This document shows, one piece after another, positions 32,516 to 44,149 of a stretch of DNA of 64,000 nucleotides. The notes below the pieces were generated by a model, which had not been told where the DNA came from, did not search any database, and saw nothing but the letters and a program-made list of their open reading frames with translations. This DNA is from Penicillus capitatus (taxonomy: Eukaryota; Chlorophyta). Location: NCBI GenBank assembly GCA_965649825.1, contig OZ287716.1, forward strand, positions 124,001-188,000. The letters run 5' to 3'. The position numbers and the translations under genes were made by a program. Numbering within the stretch: the first letter of the stretch is position 1; every line of letters starts with the position of its first letter.

Positions 32516-35369
32516 ATGGATCATGACGACGACCCTGTGTCGCACTCCGACGAGGCTTCCGTCGCGACGGAACGTTTGGGCGAGGATGAAGATCCGGGCG
32601 ATCATGCATCAGGAGGAGGCGAAGGAGAAGGCGACGACCTTTTTGGTGACGACTTTCTCGACGATTACCGACCGATTCCTGAACTCGACCAATACGAAAA
32701 CGATGATCTCATGGTCGAAGACGTCACAGAAGAACTACCGGCCGAAGAACAGGCCGAGGCACGACGCAGAGCCGAAGAGGCCATGGACGCACGCGATCGC
32801 GTTCAGTTCCGTCGCAGCACACAAGGTCGGCAAGAACCCCGCCTCCTGCTCACAGTGCACAACGGTTGGGCACTTGTAGGTCTTGGCGTTGACGTGGGTG
32901 CTGGATCCGAGGAGGCCCCGCCTGTCCGCAGACGTCGTGTCGAATCTCTACAAGCTAGTGACCTGCCAGAGATGGTCGACGAATCTGGCGAGAAACTCAT
33001 GATCGAATTTCAAGAGGCCCGAGGTCCACTGAAAGAATGGATCCAGCAAGATCGTGTGAAACATGAGCTCGATGCTCTCTTTCGTCGTTTTATCCACACC
33101 TTCCGCGACACCCCTGAGGAACAGCCACTCTATGAGGCTAAGATTCGAGACTTGATTACCTACTCCAAGACATCCCTGGTGGTCGATTTCATACACATGG
33201 CGAAATTCTCTCAAGTGTTGTATCAATGGACCGTTCTGCAGCCGAAGGCCATGTTAGAGGTGTTCAACAAAGCTGCTTACGATCTCGTTTGCGAGCGGCA
33301 GTCCAATTTCAGTCTGCTGTGGAGCAAAGAAGTCTACGTTCGGTTTGAGAATATTCCAGTAGAGGAGAAGCTGAGAGGATTGACGAAGAATCAACTGGAA
33401 ACGCTGATTTATGTCAAGGGAGTCGTGACTCGACGCACAAGTGTCTTTCCACAGCTGAAACAGGTCATGTATGACTGTGTGCGCTGCGGTAATATACTGG
33501 GGCCGTTCTTCATCAACGACGACAAGGACTTCAAGCCAGACCGCTGTCCAAACTGTCAGTCCAAGGGTCCAATGACTGTCAACGTACAGAACACGATCTA
33601 CGGGAACTATCAGAAACTTGTCTTGCAAGAAAGTCCAGGGGAGGTTCCGCCCGGAATGGTCCCACGTCAGAAAGAGATTGTTCTGCAACAGGTTGCGTTG
33701 TTGGCCATGCACTATTGTGATCTTTGTGTCTGCAGGATCTTATTGACTGTGCGAGGCCGGGCGATGAAGTGATGGTTTGTGGGATGTTCACACATACCTA
33801 TGACGCCTCTCTCAACAAGAAATGTGGATTTCCTGTCTTTCGAACGACCATCGAGGCGAACAATGTCATTCGGCAGGATGCGCTCTCTTCAGTTTTGCAG
33901 CTGACGGATACAGAACGTGCAGAAATCATTCAGCTGTCGAAAGATCCGAGAATTGCGGCACGTATCTTCAAGTCTATTGCTCCTTCGATTCATGGACATG
34001 AGTATATCAAGATGGCCATTGCCATGTCACTCTTTGGAGGAAATGAGAAACGTGCTGGACTGCATCAAATGCGAGGCGACATCAATGTTTTGCTCCTGGG
34101 TGATCCTGGTACGTTTCCCCATAATACGACGCAGCGATTGAAGTGTGTGTTGTGATAGGCACTGGAAAGTCGCAGTTTCTGAAGTATGTGCAGAAAATTG
34201 CGCAGCGAAGTGTTTACAACAACGGAAAAGGTGCATCCGCTGTTGGACTGACGGCTGCAGTGCAGAAAGATCCGGTCACAAGGGAATGGACATTAGAGGG
34301 AGGGGCATTAGTGTTAGCCGATCGTGGCATATGCCTGATCGATGAATTCGACAAGATGAATGACCAAGACAGGGTCAGTATTCATGAAGCCATGGAACAG
34401 CAGAGCATCTCGATCTCAAAGGCAGGAATTGTAACACAACTCCAGGCACGTTGTGGCGTGATCGCTGCAGCAAATCCCATCGGCGGGAAATACAACATTC
34501 ACCTGCCCTTCAGTCAGAATGTCATGCTGGAGGATCCCATTATCTCACGGTTTGATTGTCTTTGTGTGGTGCGAGATCGTGTCGACGAAGAGAACGATGC
34601 TCGTCTGGCGAAGTTCTTGCTGGGTGTCCATGCCGGAAGTCATCCAGACGAACGGCGTAAAGCCGACGAAGTGGAGCATGCATACGATCAACTTCATCCG
34701 GGAGAAGACGCCGACATGGAAGACGAACAGCCGGCACCAACGCAGATCGAAGATCCAGATCTGATTCCGCAAGACCTGCTGCGAAAATACATCGTCTATG
34801 CCAAGACCTGTGCAGCAGCGCATCTTCAGAATCACATCGAGTTTGGAAAGGGTGACGATTTGATAGAGAAGAAGATCGTTGAGGTCTACAACGAACTGCG
34901 TCAGGAGTCCAGTAGTTTCGCGGGAGTCAATATCACTGTGCGTCATCTAGAGAGTATTATCCGTATGTCAGAAGCGCATGCCAAGATGCACTTGAGGGAA
35001 CGCGTTCTGCCGATGGATGTGGATATGGGTGTTCGCATGATGGTTGAGACTTTTATATCGACACAGAAGTACTCGTTGCAGCGAGGACTGCGAAGAAAGA
35101 TGCAGAAGTATCTAAACAGGGCAGGCAGCACCAGCAGTGCCATGTTGAATGCTTTGGAGGAGATGGTCCGAGATATGATCGCGGATTATCGCCTGAAAGG
35201 ACAGGCTGTTCCGGATCGATTGACACTCAGTCCTGATCGGGTGGAACGACAAGCTCGAAGACTACAGTGTGAGCTTCAGGAGTTTTTGAGGACTCGTGTT
35301 TTCTTGGAGAGTGACTTTCGAATCGAGGAAGATACTGGGATTATCTACAAGCAACTGCAACGCACGTAA
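32516..35369 (+). CDS. MCM2: DNA replication licensing factor MCM2
   Basis: Subunit of the MCM2-7 replicative helicase. Three exons, 32516-33691, 33736-34108 and 34159-35369, give 919 residues, normal for MCM2; introns 44 and 50 bp. The acidic N-terminal tail (EGDDLFGDDFLDDYRPIPEL) is the histone-binding-type MCM2 extension. The zinc finger CVRCGN ... CPNCQSKG lies around 321-346. Walker A is GDPGTGKS (about 514-521), Walker B LIDEFDKM, the arginine finger ISRFD. The region around SISISKAGIVTQLQARCGVI and NPIGGKYN is strongly conserved and marks MCM2 specifically. A C-terminal winged-helix region follows (YKQLQRT end). Confidence 0.98.
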
Positions 35370-35756
35370 TGAACGGCTGATTGTGTAACAAGCAATGTAA
35401 GAGCGAATTTTCTACTAGTCGTGTCACAGACACACGTCTCAGCTCCATCCCCAACTCGAACGGGCGAGGAGATTTCAACAAGGTTGTGTGCATCCAACTT
35501 GTTGCTTTGTGCATTTTGCTTCTAGTGCTTTGGCCAAGCGAACGCTAAGTTCGTCAGTGAGGCGGCTATGCTTCAGTTCTGCGTTTTTGTTCGTTCTTCC
35601 CAGAGTGGATGTGGTCATGTGGCACCGTAATTGTAGTCTACGTAGGTATTCTACGGTGCGAGACTTATGGGTAGAGTCACAGGTGACAATAATGTTTTGT
35701 GATTCACCGATATCCTTCTTTCCGCTGAAGATCCAGTTGGATTTCCCATACCGCGT
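35370..35756. other. Intergenic region
   Basis: 387 bp between the MCM2 stop and the second copy of the segmental duplication. No gene, repeat or RNA seen. Confidence 0.5.
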
Positions 35757-37011
35757 TTCTGCGTCGTTTCAGCAGATCTAAGTAGAACTGCATCAGGAGG
35801 CAGTCTGAAAGCAATCGAGGCCAGGAAGAAGAGAGCCACATGCTCCTCGGTATTCTACATGCCGAGTGGTAAAGGATAGAAGAATGGTATCTTCGCCGGG
35901 TAAGCAACTAAACACTTCTGCAGAGTCGCGAACGATTCCGAAACCGTGCAGTTTGGCTGACTGTTTCTCAGGCTGATGCCATTCTTTGGCTGTTGCTCTA
36001 GTATGCAGCAAGCAGTTGTTGCTTTTTTGGTCGACATGTGTGTCATCGGAGCGCGACTGCGGTCGACTCTTTCTGCCCTCTGGTGTCGAAAGCCAATGGA
36101 AAGGAAAAAGAATAGTACATTGTCAGTAGAGGCTTCTCGTCTTAGACCAAATGACGAGTACATACAGTACTGAGACTCGCGCGTCTCAAAGGCGGTAGAC
36201 TCTCTCGACTGAAACGATACGCGGATCTTGACGAATTGCTAAACAGTTTGAATTCCTTGGCGTCGCTTATCTGAGAATCACTGCGGTCGTCTATCCTCCG
36301 AGACATGCGCATCGACCAGAAACAGGTTATCTTGCAAACGTATCCGCTTCGAAGAAGAGCGGCTGACAAATTCAAAGCACAGCGACATACAAACTGTTTA
36401 GACACAGGACGGTAGACGTTGGCCACTATCGCGCTTCCTCCGCGAGGTCTTGGATGCCGTCAGCAACTGGATCCCTTCACATCGATCAGATCCGGATAGA
36501 TCTAGGTTGCCAACGCAGAACGTTGTCCTCTTTCAGGAGATGGTCACTTTCGCGGGCAGCAGACGAGGTCGACACAAGCGAGTCCCCTCCGCTCCTGGCG
36601 GCATCCATCCGCGGACGGCCCGGCGACGGATGGATTCTCTGCGTCATCCGAGTCGCATCAGAGAGAATGAAAACGTCGAGGATGTCGCGGACGAGAGCTG
36701 TCTCGTTCTCCGGACAGAGACAGTCGCGCTGCCGACCCTGTCACGCCTCCTTATCGCGTCGATCGGTCAAGAGAATGGTAGAGATCCCCAGACGAGCAAG
36801 GACTTCTCCAATCAGAGTGGCGAACTCGCAGAATCTGGACGTCGATGAGCCAGTCGATGAAGCAGACATCGTCTACTACGAAGACTGGGAGGAAGATATC
36901 GAATACGAAGAAGTGCGAGACATCGATCTCTCAGAACCCCGTCCGGGTCTTCTTCAGCAGACCCTATGGCGTTCCTTCCTTCTGGGAGGAATCGGTCTCC
37001 GCAGTGGAGAG
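35757..37011. repeat. Segmental duplication, copy B
   Basis: About 1.26 kb copy of 21189-22450 in the same orientation, roughly 98 percent identical by eye, with scattered substitutions and two small deletions (2 and 4 bp) in its non-coding half. It sits between MCM2 and the EDEM gene. Breakpoints are abrupt: unrelated sequence lies on both sides, and no flanking transposon ends or target-site repeats are apparent. Confidence 0.9.
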
Positions 37012-37017
37012 GCCTGA
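36454..37017 (+). pseudogene. Truncated lpxC copy (first about 186 codons)
   Basis: Duplicate of the lpxC 5' end. The frame stays open from the matching ATG through GGIGLRSGE and then stops within two codons past the duplication edge (37015-37017). It lacks all zinc ligands and cannot be an active deacetylase. Differences from the parent in the core frame are mostly synonymous, with one His to Arg near the end, so the copy is young or was recently homogenised. It might still be transcribed from the copied upstream region. Confidence 0.85.
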
Positions 37018-37205
37018 GTCGCGTCGTGCGCTGTGTACGATACGAGTACTCGAATATAGAAGTGCATATTGTGTTCGTTCTTCTGCGTGGTTCCATCGAC
37101 GCGGCCTTTTTCGCCCGAGTTCATTGGGTTTTGTAGCAAAACTGACTCCGTATCTCTGCACCGTCGACGTATCCTTCACACAGCGCCCAACAACTTGAAG
37201 GCATC

Positions 37206-40200
37206 ATGTTGCGTCTGGCTGTCGCTGGTTTCTTCCTGCTGGTTTGACTTTATCCAGAATATTCCTGACTCATATCGCGAATACCTAGTCCTTCACGTGC
37301 CTTCTGTTGTATGGCAATATCGGTCAAGGCATACAAGTCGACCACTATTCACAGACGTCTTCAGTTTACGCACAACTCGAGGCGCCTTCTTAACCATTCC
37401 CTCATCGTATCTAGACGTCGTGAGTGTGCTCGACAGAATGGATGGGATCGTCTCTACGCTGTGTCAGACGAAGACTTGCAAAATCTGAGGTCCTGCTCCT
37501 CAATGAATGACTCCTGTTTCGAGTATCCATATGAAGGAACGAAGTGTCTGAGGTTTTTGACGAAAACTATGCAAACTACATGAAATACGCTTTCCCGAAG
37601 GTATGGACGATCATATGCCTTCCCAACTGTACTCTTTCCGAATACAGGATGAACTGCGGCCTATCAGTTGTCGAGGAACCAACACAGAAGGAGGTATTGC
37701 CATCACACTTCTCGATTCCTTGGATACACTCATCGTATGGACCATCCATTTCTGTGTCTGCGGTCACTCTTTTTTCTTCAGGTAATGAACAGAAGTGCAG
37801 AGGTCAAGAAGAGCATAGAATTGATCAAGCAACACGTTACCTTTGATATTGACTACCTTGTCAATGTGTTCGAAGTCAACATACGAGCGCTGGGCGGACT
37901 GTTGTCTGCTCATATACTGCTCAAACGCAATCCTTCCATTGTGGAGGATTATGACGATTCCTTGCTCTCTGCAGCATTGGATCTGGGAGAGAGACTTTTT
38001 GCCGCTTTCGATGGGACATCGAGCATTCCGTCTGGACGTATCAATTTAAAAACGGCAAGTCCTCTGTGGTGAAGCGCAAACGATGGATCGCATGTACAGG
38101 GCAAGGTGTCGGATGCACAAGGCCACGTTCCGAGCGACATCACGGAAACCTGCAGTGCATGTGTCGGAACACTGCTGCTGGAAATGGGAACGCTATCCCG
38201 ATTGACAGGACTGCCAAAGTTTGAGAGAAAAGCTAGAGAGGCCATGAAAAAAGTCTTCAGCATTCGTTCCGACCTTGGCCTGATCGGAACGATCATCGAC
38301 ATCGAAGAAGAGACCTGGAAGGTGGAGGTCAGCACGATCGGTGCGGGAACAGACTCTCTGTTCGAATACCTTCTCAAGGTATCTATCTCCTAACACTGGC
38401 CAACCTGCTCACCATTTCTCTGTCCTGTCGCTCAGGCCTTTTTGCTGTTTGGTGAGGAGGAGTATCTGGATATGTTTGTCGATCTCTATGTCGCAGTGAT
38501 GCATCACATGCAGACACCTAAGCTTCTGGGAGACTATCGATGGTTGGCGGATGCTCATGCCTTCGAAGGCTATCTCTTTGGACCCTGGATTTCATCGCTG
38601 TCTGCATTCTGGCCAGGAATGCAGGCATTGGCTGGACAGCTGGAAGATGCAAGACATCTCCACGCAAACTATTCCAACATCTGGATGAGCTTTGCAGCGC
38701 TGCCAGAGCTCTTCTCTATTGACGGAGCGAGGACGAGTCCCAGTATGAATGGCTATCCCCTAAGACCTGAACTCATCGAGTCCACATTCTATCTGCATGC
38801 TTCGACACGTGAACCGCATTTCCTGCAGGTTCGTATTCTGCCGTTTGCCTGACACTCCTGTGGATCTGTCATGCATCAGATGGGCAGGGCATTTCAAAGA
38901 AGCTTACTTTCGACCAATTCCTATCACTGTGGTCATGCCACTATCAAGGATGTGGCTACTGGAGAGTTAGATGACAGCATGGCGAGTTTCTTTTTATCGG
39001 AGACTCTAAAATATCTCTACTTGCTCACATCCAATACAACCTCCTTTATCGACGCATTTGTTTTCAGCACAGAAGCGCACATCTTCCCACCACTGCCGTC
39101 CGAACAATTCCACGAGACAGAACCGAGACAGCTTGCTCCGGCAGAGTGCCGTTCCATCTGCGTCGACCACACCGAAGAGCAATTGGTTCGATCGCTTAAG
39201 GCTCTTTCCAGTGCCAACCAAAGACGTTCCCCATCTGCAGGAAAACGAGCTGAAGAATCTGCATGCCAAGTTTCCATTGCTGAGGGTAACGAAGAACGAT
39301 CTCACTCTCCTCCAGTCGCGACGGTGTACGGCATGTACCCAAGTCGTCCTGAGACGGATGGAAGATCATGGATTCAGTATTATAGACGAAGCATGGCGCA
39401 CGAGATACATCAGTTGGGCCATCCATCAACACAGTAGTGAGCCTTCATTGCCTGCACTCATCTCAGACAAGACATAGGCGATCACGCGCACAAGGCTAGA
39501 CAAGAAAGCCAAAGGGATCGTCGTATGGAAACAACTGCTACATTGAAATGCTCTCTTAAGATGGGCCGCGGCTCACGCGATGTCAGCTGTTCAGATTTCT
39601 CAGTCGTGCGTAGCCGGGACATGATTTCACCGTGCTTTGTGCCTCTCTTGATCTCTTTTGCTCAATGTGCTCTGTCTAGGACGCTTCGGTCCAGTCCTGA
39701 ACACGCTTTTGTTACTCTTCAGAGGTCCGGAAGCGAACGGCATGCAGGGAGGCTGTTGATCTTGTCGAATGGCGAGACGACTGAAATCAGTGGACAGTTT
39801 CAACCGTACCACTATCTGGCAAAGGACACATCCCTTTCAGAAAACTGTCCGGCGAAGGTCCAACCGGATCATGGTTTCTTGTGTTGATGCCGATGAACAG
39901 GTGCTGTCGATATTGATGGAATCAACAAGCCGTTCCGTCGGCGTGCCAAATTCTTGCACAGCCTTCGTCGTCTACGGTCCACTGCGCCTCGTGCACCCGC
40001 TGTCTAGCTGTGGACGTCTTTTCAATGCTAAACAGCTGAAGAACTCGATCGCCGTTATGAATGATGGCTGCACAAATCTTCAGAAAGTGCAGAACATCGA
40101 AAAGGCAGGCGCTCGTGGCATCGTTGTTCTCAAAACACAAGTACGGCGGCAACCTGTCACCACACATGCCATGATCGGATGCTTTCTGTGTAGAAACTGG

Positions 40201-40580
40201 CAGAGACGACATCTGCGCTCCAGCAAGCTGTCAACATACCCATTCTGCTTGTACCCGTCCATGCCTACCAAGACGTCATGCAGAAGCTGGCCGGAACAGA
40301 AACAGCACAGGCGATGATGGGCACGCCAGTGTCCGGGAGCTTGACGATCTGTCGATATGAAAAGCCACGTTTGCAGCGGATTCCCAAACAGGAGAGCTGC
40401 TGTCCAGTCGATATTCGGCTGACCATTCCGTTCAATGCTCAGCAGAAACTGATGGAACACTTTCCAGCGAAAGATCTTCCACGCGTCCTGTCTGTTCTGA
40501 AGAAAAACTTGAAGGAGAACGATGCCATGTTCCAGGCACTTTTTGAAGCAGAGCAGCATGGACTGTCGTCCAACTCGTAA
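37206..40580 (+). CDS. EDEM3: EDEM-type alpha-mannosidase-like protein (GH47) with PA domain
   Basis: ER degradation-enhancing mannosidase-like protein that marks misfolded glycoproteins for ERAD. About ten exons. Signal peptide [12 protein letters not shown] ... [10 protein letters not shown]47 elements: [113 protein letters not shown] and [22 protein letters not shown]-terminal PA domain follows ([42 protein letters not shown]). The PA domain is the mark of EDEM3-type proteins. The intron at 38055-38099 starts with GC (ACG|GCAAGT). The exon joins around 39230-39560 are the least sure. No ER-retention tetrapeptide is seen at the C-terminus (GLSSNS). Confidence 0.9.
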
Positions 40581-40769
40581 AAAGATCTCTTCGCCTCGTC
40601 GAACACTCGCGGATCGGACACTCTCTTTGGATCTATCTGTTTCGGATCGAAGCTGTTGAGTTTGAGGCCTGTTCTTTGGTCCATGTATGCAGGGCTGTTT
40701 GTCAGAGGGGTTGACTATGTCTAACCGTTCGTTGTTTTCAGCGTCTCTGCACGCACCAACGGCTATCAT

Positions 40770-42146
40770 GCATCTGGCCGATTTATTTAAGCGCCGAAGC
40801 AGGTTGTCGACAACGATGGCTTTCATATCGTTCTTGGTTGGAAAAGCAGTGGGCATCGTAAAACTTGTCGCCGAGATCATCTACGCGCCGACTGCTTTTC
40901 TTATCAATCTCGTACGCGGGCGGCTGTGCACGATGCCTCTGCTGACTCTTGCCATCTGCAGATTTTTCGAGGCAGTCGTCGACACATCTCGCAGGTGGCC
41001 TACAATCTTGCCGGTACGCCCTGTCTGTCGACACACTTTCCCTTTCTGAAAAGAGTGACTTGTTTAGCGAGTCGTGCCGCAGAGGCGCTCAGAGAAGATG
41101 CGCTTTTCGTAGACCCCCTTGCAAAACACTTTGTTCTGGACATGGAAGAAATCATGCGTCGCAGACGCCGTTCGATTGAAGTGCGTCCGTCCATGATGCT
41201 CGATGGTCTGACATGTACTCCTGCTGTCCATTTTAGGAACGTCGAAACAGCTCGAACGTGGATTTGCCACGCCGAACGGTTTCATACACCATCACACGTA
41301 CAAAGTTCTTTGACGATGCTATCCTTGTTGTGTTGGGGGATCAAGAGCATGGAGGCAATGCCATGTTCGATGACATCCACGATGTCGTCTCGGCAACCGA
41401 ATGCTACTGCCAGCAAGTTGTCAACGTGGGAGCGGGTTTCGATTCAAGACCCTGGCGTCTGCCATTGGGTGCCACACGTTGGTTTGAAGTTGACCTCAAG
41501 AAAGTCCTGACGGAGAAACAGAGACGCCTTGACCTTGCCGGCGCATCGACAGTACTCGAAGTTCGATCGCATACGAGATGACCCTTGTGCAAGATATCTC
41601 TGGTGTGATGTCCAGAAAAACGCAGAGAGCGTCTACGCTCTTCAGTGTCTGTCGCTGACGACCGTTTCCACAAACGTGTGTCGCCCGTCCTGGTTGCGTC
41701 AGTTGGAGGCAGCAGGGTTGAAGAAGACAGTATCGACGGTGTGGGTGATGGAAGGGATGTTGGTTTACTTGGAGGCGCATCACGTCGAGAGGCTACTGGG
41801 TCAGTTGTGTGCTGCTTGTCCCGCCGGTAGCTTCCTCATGGCTTCCATTATGTACGAGAGTCAGCTGAAAGAAAAGCCACGTTCAACGCTGAGGGATGCA
41901 TGGAAATGGGGATGTCCCAGCGATGTCGATGAAGTACATCGATCATCTCTGTGCCAGTACAGCTGAACCGACGGATCGCTGTGTCTGCTGTAGTACTTTG
42001 CCAAGTTTGGTTGGAGCGTCGTGACGGTGATGCCATGGACATCCGCAGCAAAGATGTACGGTTGCAAACCAAGAAAAAGGGCATACTCAAAAGAACAAGC
42101 TCAATTTCTCGTTGCCGTGAAGATCCCGCGAAGTCGAAACGACTGA
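40770..42146 (+). CDS. SAM-dependent methyltransferase, PPM/LCMT-like family
   Basis: Member of the leucine carboxyl methyltransferase-like (TIGR00027/PPM) superfamily, which acts on small molecules or protein C-termini. Several exons. After a hydrophobic N-terminus (MAFISFLVGKAVGIVKLVAE), the core has the family opening ASRAAEALREDALFVDPLAK, then TRTKFFDDAILVVLG, SAM motif I VVNVGAGFDSRPWRLPL, acidic motif WFEVDLKKVLTEKQ, and VWVMEGMLVYLEAHHVERLL, the WxxEGLLxYL motif. The end reads FGWSVVTVMPWTSAAKMYG. The start is uncertain: an upstream ATG at 40683 can be joined through a 45-bp intron. The substrate is unknown. The bacterial-like family and membrane-like N-terminus suggest organelle or membrane location, which is inference. 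Confidence 0.78.
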
Positions 42147-42368
42147 AACAGCGGCGATCCTACAAATGACCATTCTACGTTGATTTCGTCGGACGGTTTT
42201 TATTTCGTCGACAACAATTACTGGGCATGAAATGATTTGGAATGTTTCTTCGAATGGCCAACTTAATAGCGAGGACGAGAAACCCTCATAGACATGAAAA
42301 CCGGATAAACATGCCGTGTTCATAACACTGGGTGGATTCATTGTCTTCCCAACGGATGCAATTTGTTC

Positions 42369-43766
42369 TTACTTCCTGAGTTGGTAAACTTGCATGTAAG
42401 TCTCCGAAAGACTTACAATTTGAGGCAACACTTCTGAGACACGGAGATCCTGTACTTCGTACCACGCCTTTTCCACTTTCCGCTCGATGTGACAGCGATA
42501 GGAGCCGCCAACTGCCTGACCATCATGACAGATGTTGGTAATCAGATCGTACACATAGCTTTGTTCCTCCGCCAGCAGGATGGCAGACATGTCCAGATTA
42601 CGGATGGGGAAATTGACAATCGTCGGATTCTTCTCCACGAAGAAATTGTTCTTTGTGAATCTCTTGATATGGATCATCAGAAATTCAGGAAGCTTGAGGA
42701 TCTGAAACTGACGCCTGCCACTCTTGATATCGTCGCTGATGCTCTGACCATCAAACTTCCGCATGATGGTGTAGATCGGCACTTGTGGGATAATGTTCTT
42801 CTCCAAAGGATCTTTGAAAAGAGGTGGCGGCGGCAAATCGAGTCCCAGAAAAAGGAATGGCACTTCTTTGTCTTCTTTTCTGTGTCTTCTGAGAGTTGTC
42901 ACTTTGAGTTGTCCCTGAAAGCAACGTGTGATGACCGATTTGCGTCTTGTGTGGCCTTTGGTCAAATCGTGATGCAATCGATTGATCAGCCAGATACAGA
43001 ACTCGACGGGATCTGCCGCGTGCTCGATCGTAAAACGCTTGGCCGATGCTTTCATCACTGCCTGCATAAATTCGTGCGGTGACACTTGTCCTTTGAAGTT
43101 TCTCGTATTCCACATCTTCCGCATCAGCTCTCCAAAACGAACTACGATCTCCGAGTCGCACGAGCGATAATTCTTGGCCATCAGAAAGAAATCTCGAATC
43201 GGTGTCACTCGATTGAGAGCCTGCAAGATGACATTGATATAGTCATTGCTCTTCATATTGTTCAGTCCCACCAATCCCGGCATGTATTCCGATCCATCCA
43301 GCGAACGTGCCCATGTGACCGAGGTGTCCAACTCAGTCACCTCCTGTTTCGTAAACAGAGGATTCAGAACGTGTCGGATATCGTCCAGTGTACGATCGAT
43401 GACTTCATAGTTGTCTGGCAAACAGAAGACAGCACCATTATCGAGTTTCATAAACATGTGATGATCGTCTTCCAATGCATGGGTATAGGCATGAGTGGAT
43501 TGACCTCTGCCCTGGAAGTACTTTCCGCAGACAAGACAGACATACACGTTGTCTTGACGCAACGAGACAGAGCAGCATTTCTCGAAGTCAAAGTCGAGAT
43601 ATTGACGGTTGATCGTGTCGAGATATGGACACTCGTGGCCATAAACGACTCGACGGATGCTGTTCACAGGGACTTCACTATCTGACGTTTCTTCTTCCAA
43701 GTCCTCTTCCCCTGTCTTCTGTCGCTTCTGGCCAACTGCCGCTGTTGTCTCGTCTGATCGTTTCAT
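42369..43766 (-). CDS. USP39: USP39/Sad1, tri-snRNP assembly factor (inactive USP)
   Basis: Splicing factor needed for U4/U6.U5 tri-snRNP function. Single exon, 465 residues. A short acidic N-terminus is followed by the zinc-finger UBP domain (CPYLDTINRQYLDFDFEKCC, VYVCLVCGKYFQGRGQSTHA) and a USP fold. The catalytic cysteine box is replaced by VGLNNMKSNDYINVILQALN, as in all USP39/Sad1 proteins, so it is a non-enzymatic family member. Other landmarks are FFLMAKNYRSCDSEIVVRFG, HEFMQAVMKASAKRF and FLMIHIKRFTKNNFFVEKNP. The chosen start (MKRSDETTAAVG) is the first ATG; the frame is open for another 130 bp upstream without one. Confidence 0.95.
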   Translation of the reverse strand: MKRSDETTAAVGQKRQKTGEEDLEEETSDSEVPVNSIRRVVYGHECPYLDTINRQYLDFDFEKCCSVSLRQDNVYVCLVCGKYFQGRGQSTHAYTHALEDDHHMFMKLDNGAVFCLPDNYEVIDRTLDDIRHVLNPLFTKQEVTELDTSVTWARSLDGSEYMPGLVGLNNMKSNDYINVILQALNRVTPIRDFFLMAKNYRSCDSEIVVRFGELMRKMWNTRNFKGQVSPHEFMQAVMKASAKRFTIEHAADPVEFCIWLINRLHHDLTKGHTRRKSVITRCFQGQLKVTTLRRHRKEDKEVPFLFLGLDLPPPPLFKDPLEKNIIPQVPIYTIMRKFDGQSISDDIKSGRRQFQILKLPEFLMIHIKRFTKNNFFVEKNPTIVNFPIRNLDMSAILLAEEQSYVYDLITNICHDGQAVGGSYRCHIERKVEKAWYEVQDLRVSEVLPQIVSLSETYMQVYQLRK

Positions 43767-44149
43767 GAAGCCCGACGACGACAACGACGTCCCGTTCTGA
43801 GATGAAACAGAGAACGCACGTTTAGGCGCATTAATTCGAGCAATGCTCGACGAAGGGATCGAGAGGGAGTCGATGATGGGCGATTTGTGTAAACACACGA
43901 GGCTACGGTGTTGGGCGCGGGGAACGAAGGTGCCGAGAATTCACTAATGAGCGCATCGGCGCCGCGCCTACCAGAGAAAACGTCATGTCGTGACAGTTCT
44001 TGACGGCTAGTGACTAATAAACATTCAGCGTGAAACCAAAACAGTACTTTTTTGCTTCAAACAAAGGAATTGGATTTAACCGCTTTCTGCACACTGTCGC
44101 GGCAGCGTTAGAGTGACTTTGTCTTCTATTTATTTTTGTGTGGGCGCCA
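43767..44149. other. Divergent intergenic region
   Basis: 383 bp between USP39 (minus) and the kinesin gene (plus). It presumably holds both promoters. No other feature seen. Confidence 0.4.

Noticed and set aside
42489-43685. Two plus-strand frames of nearly 200 codons inside USP39
   Set aside because: They are antisense to the single USP39 exon and show no domain.
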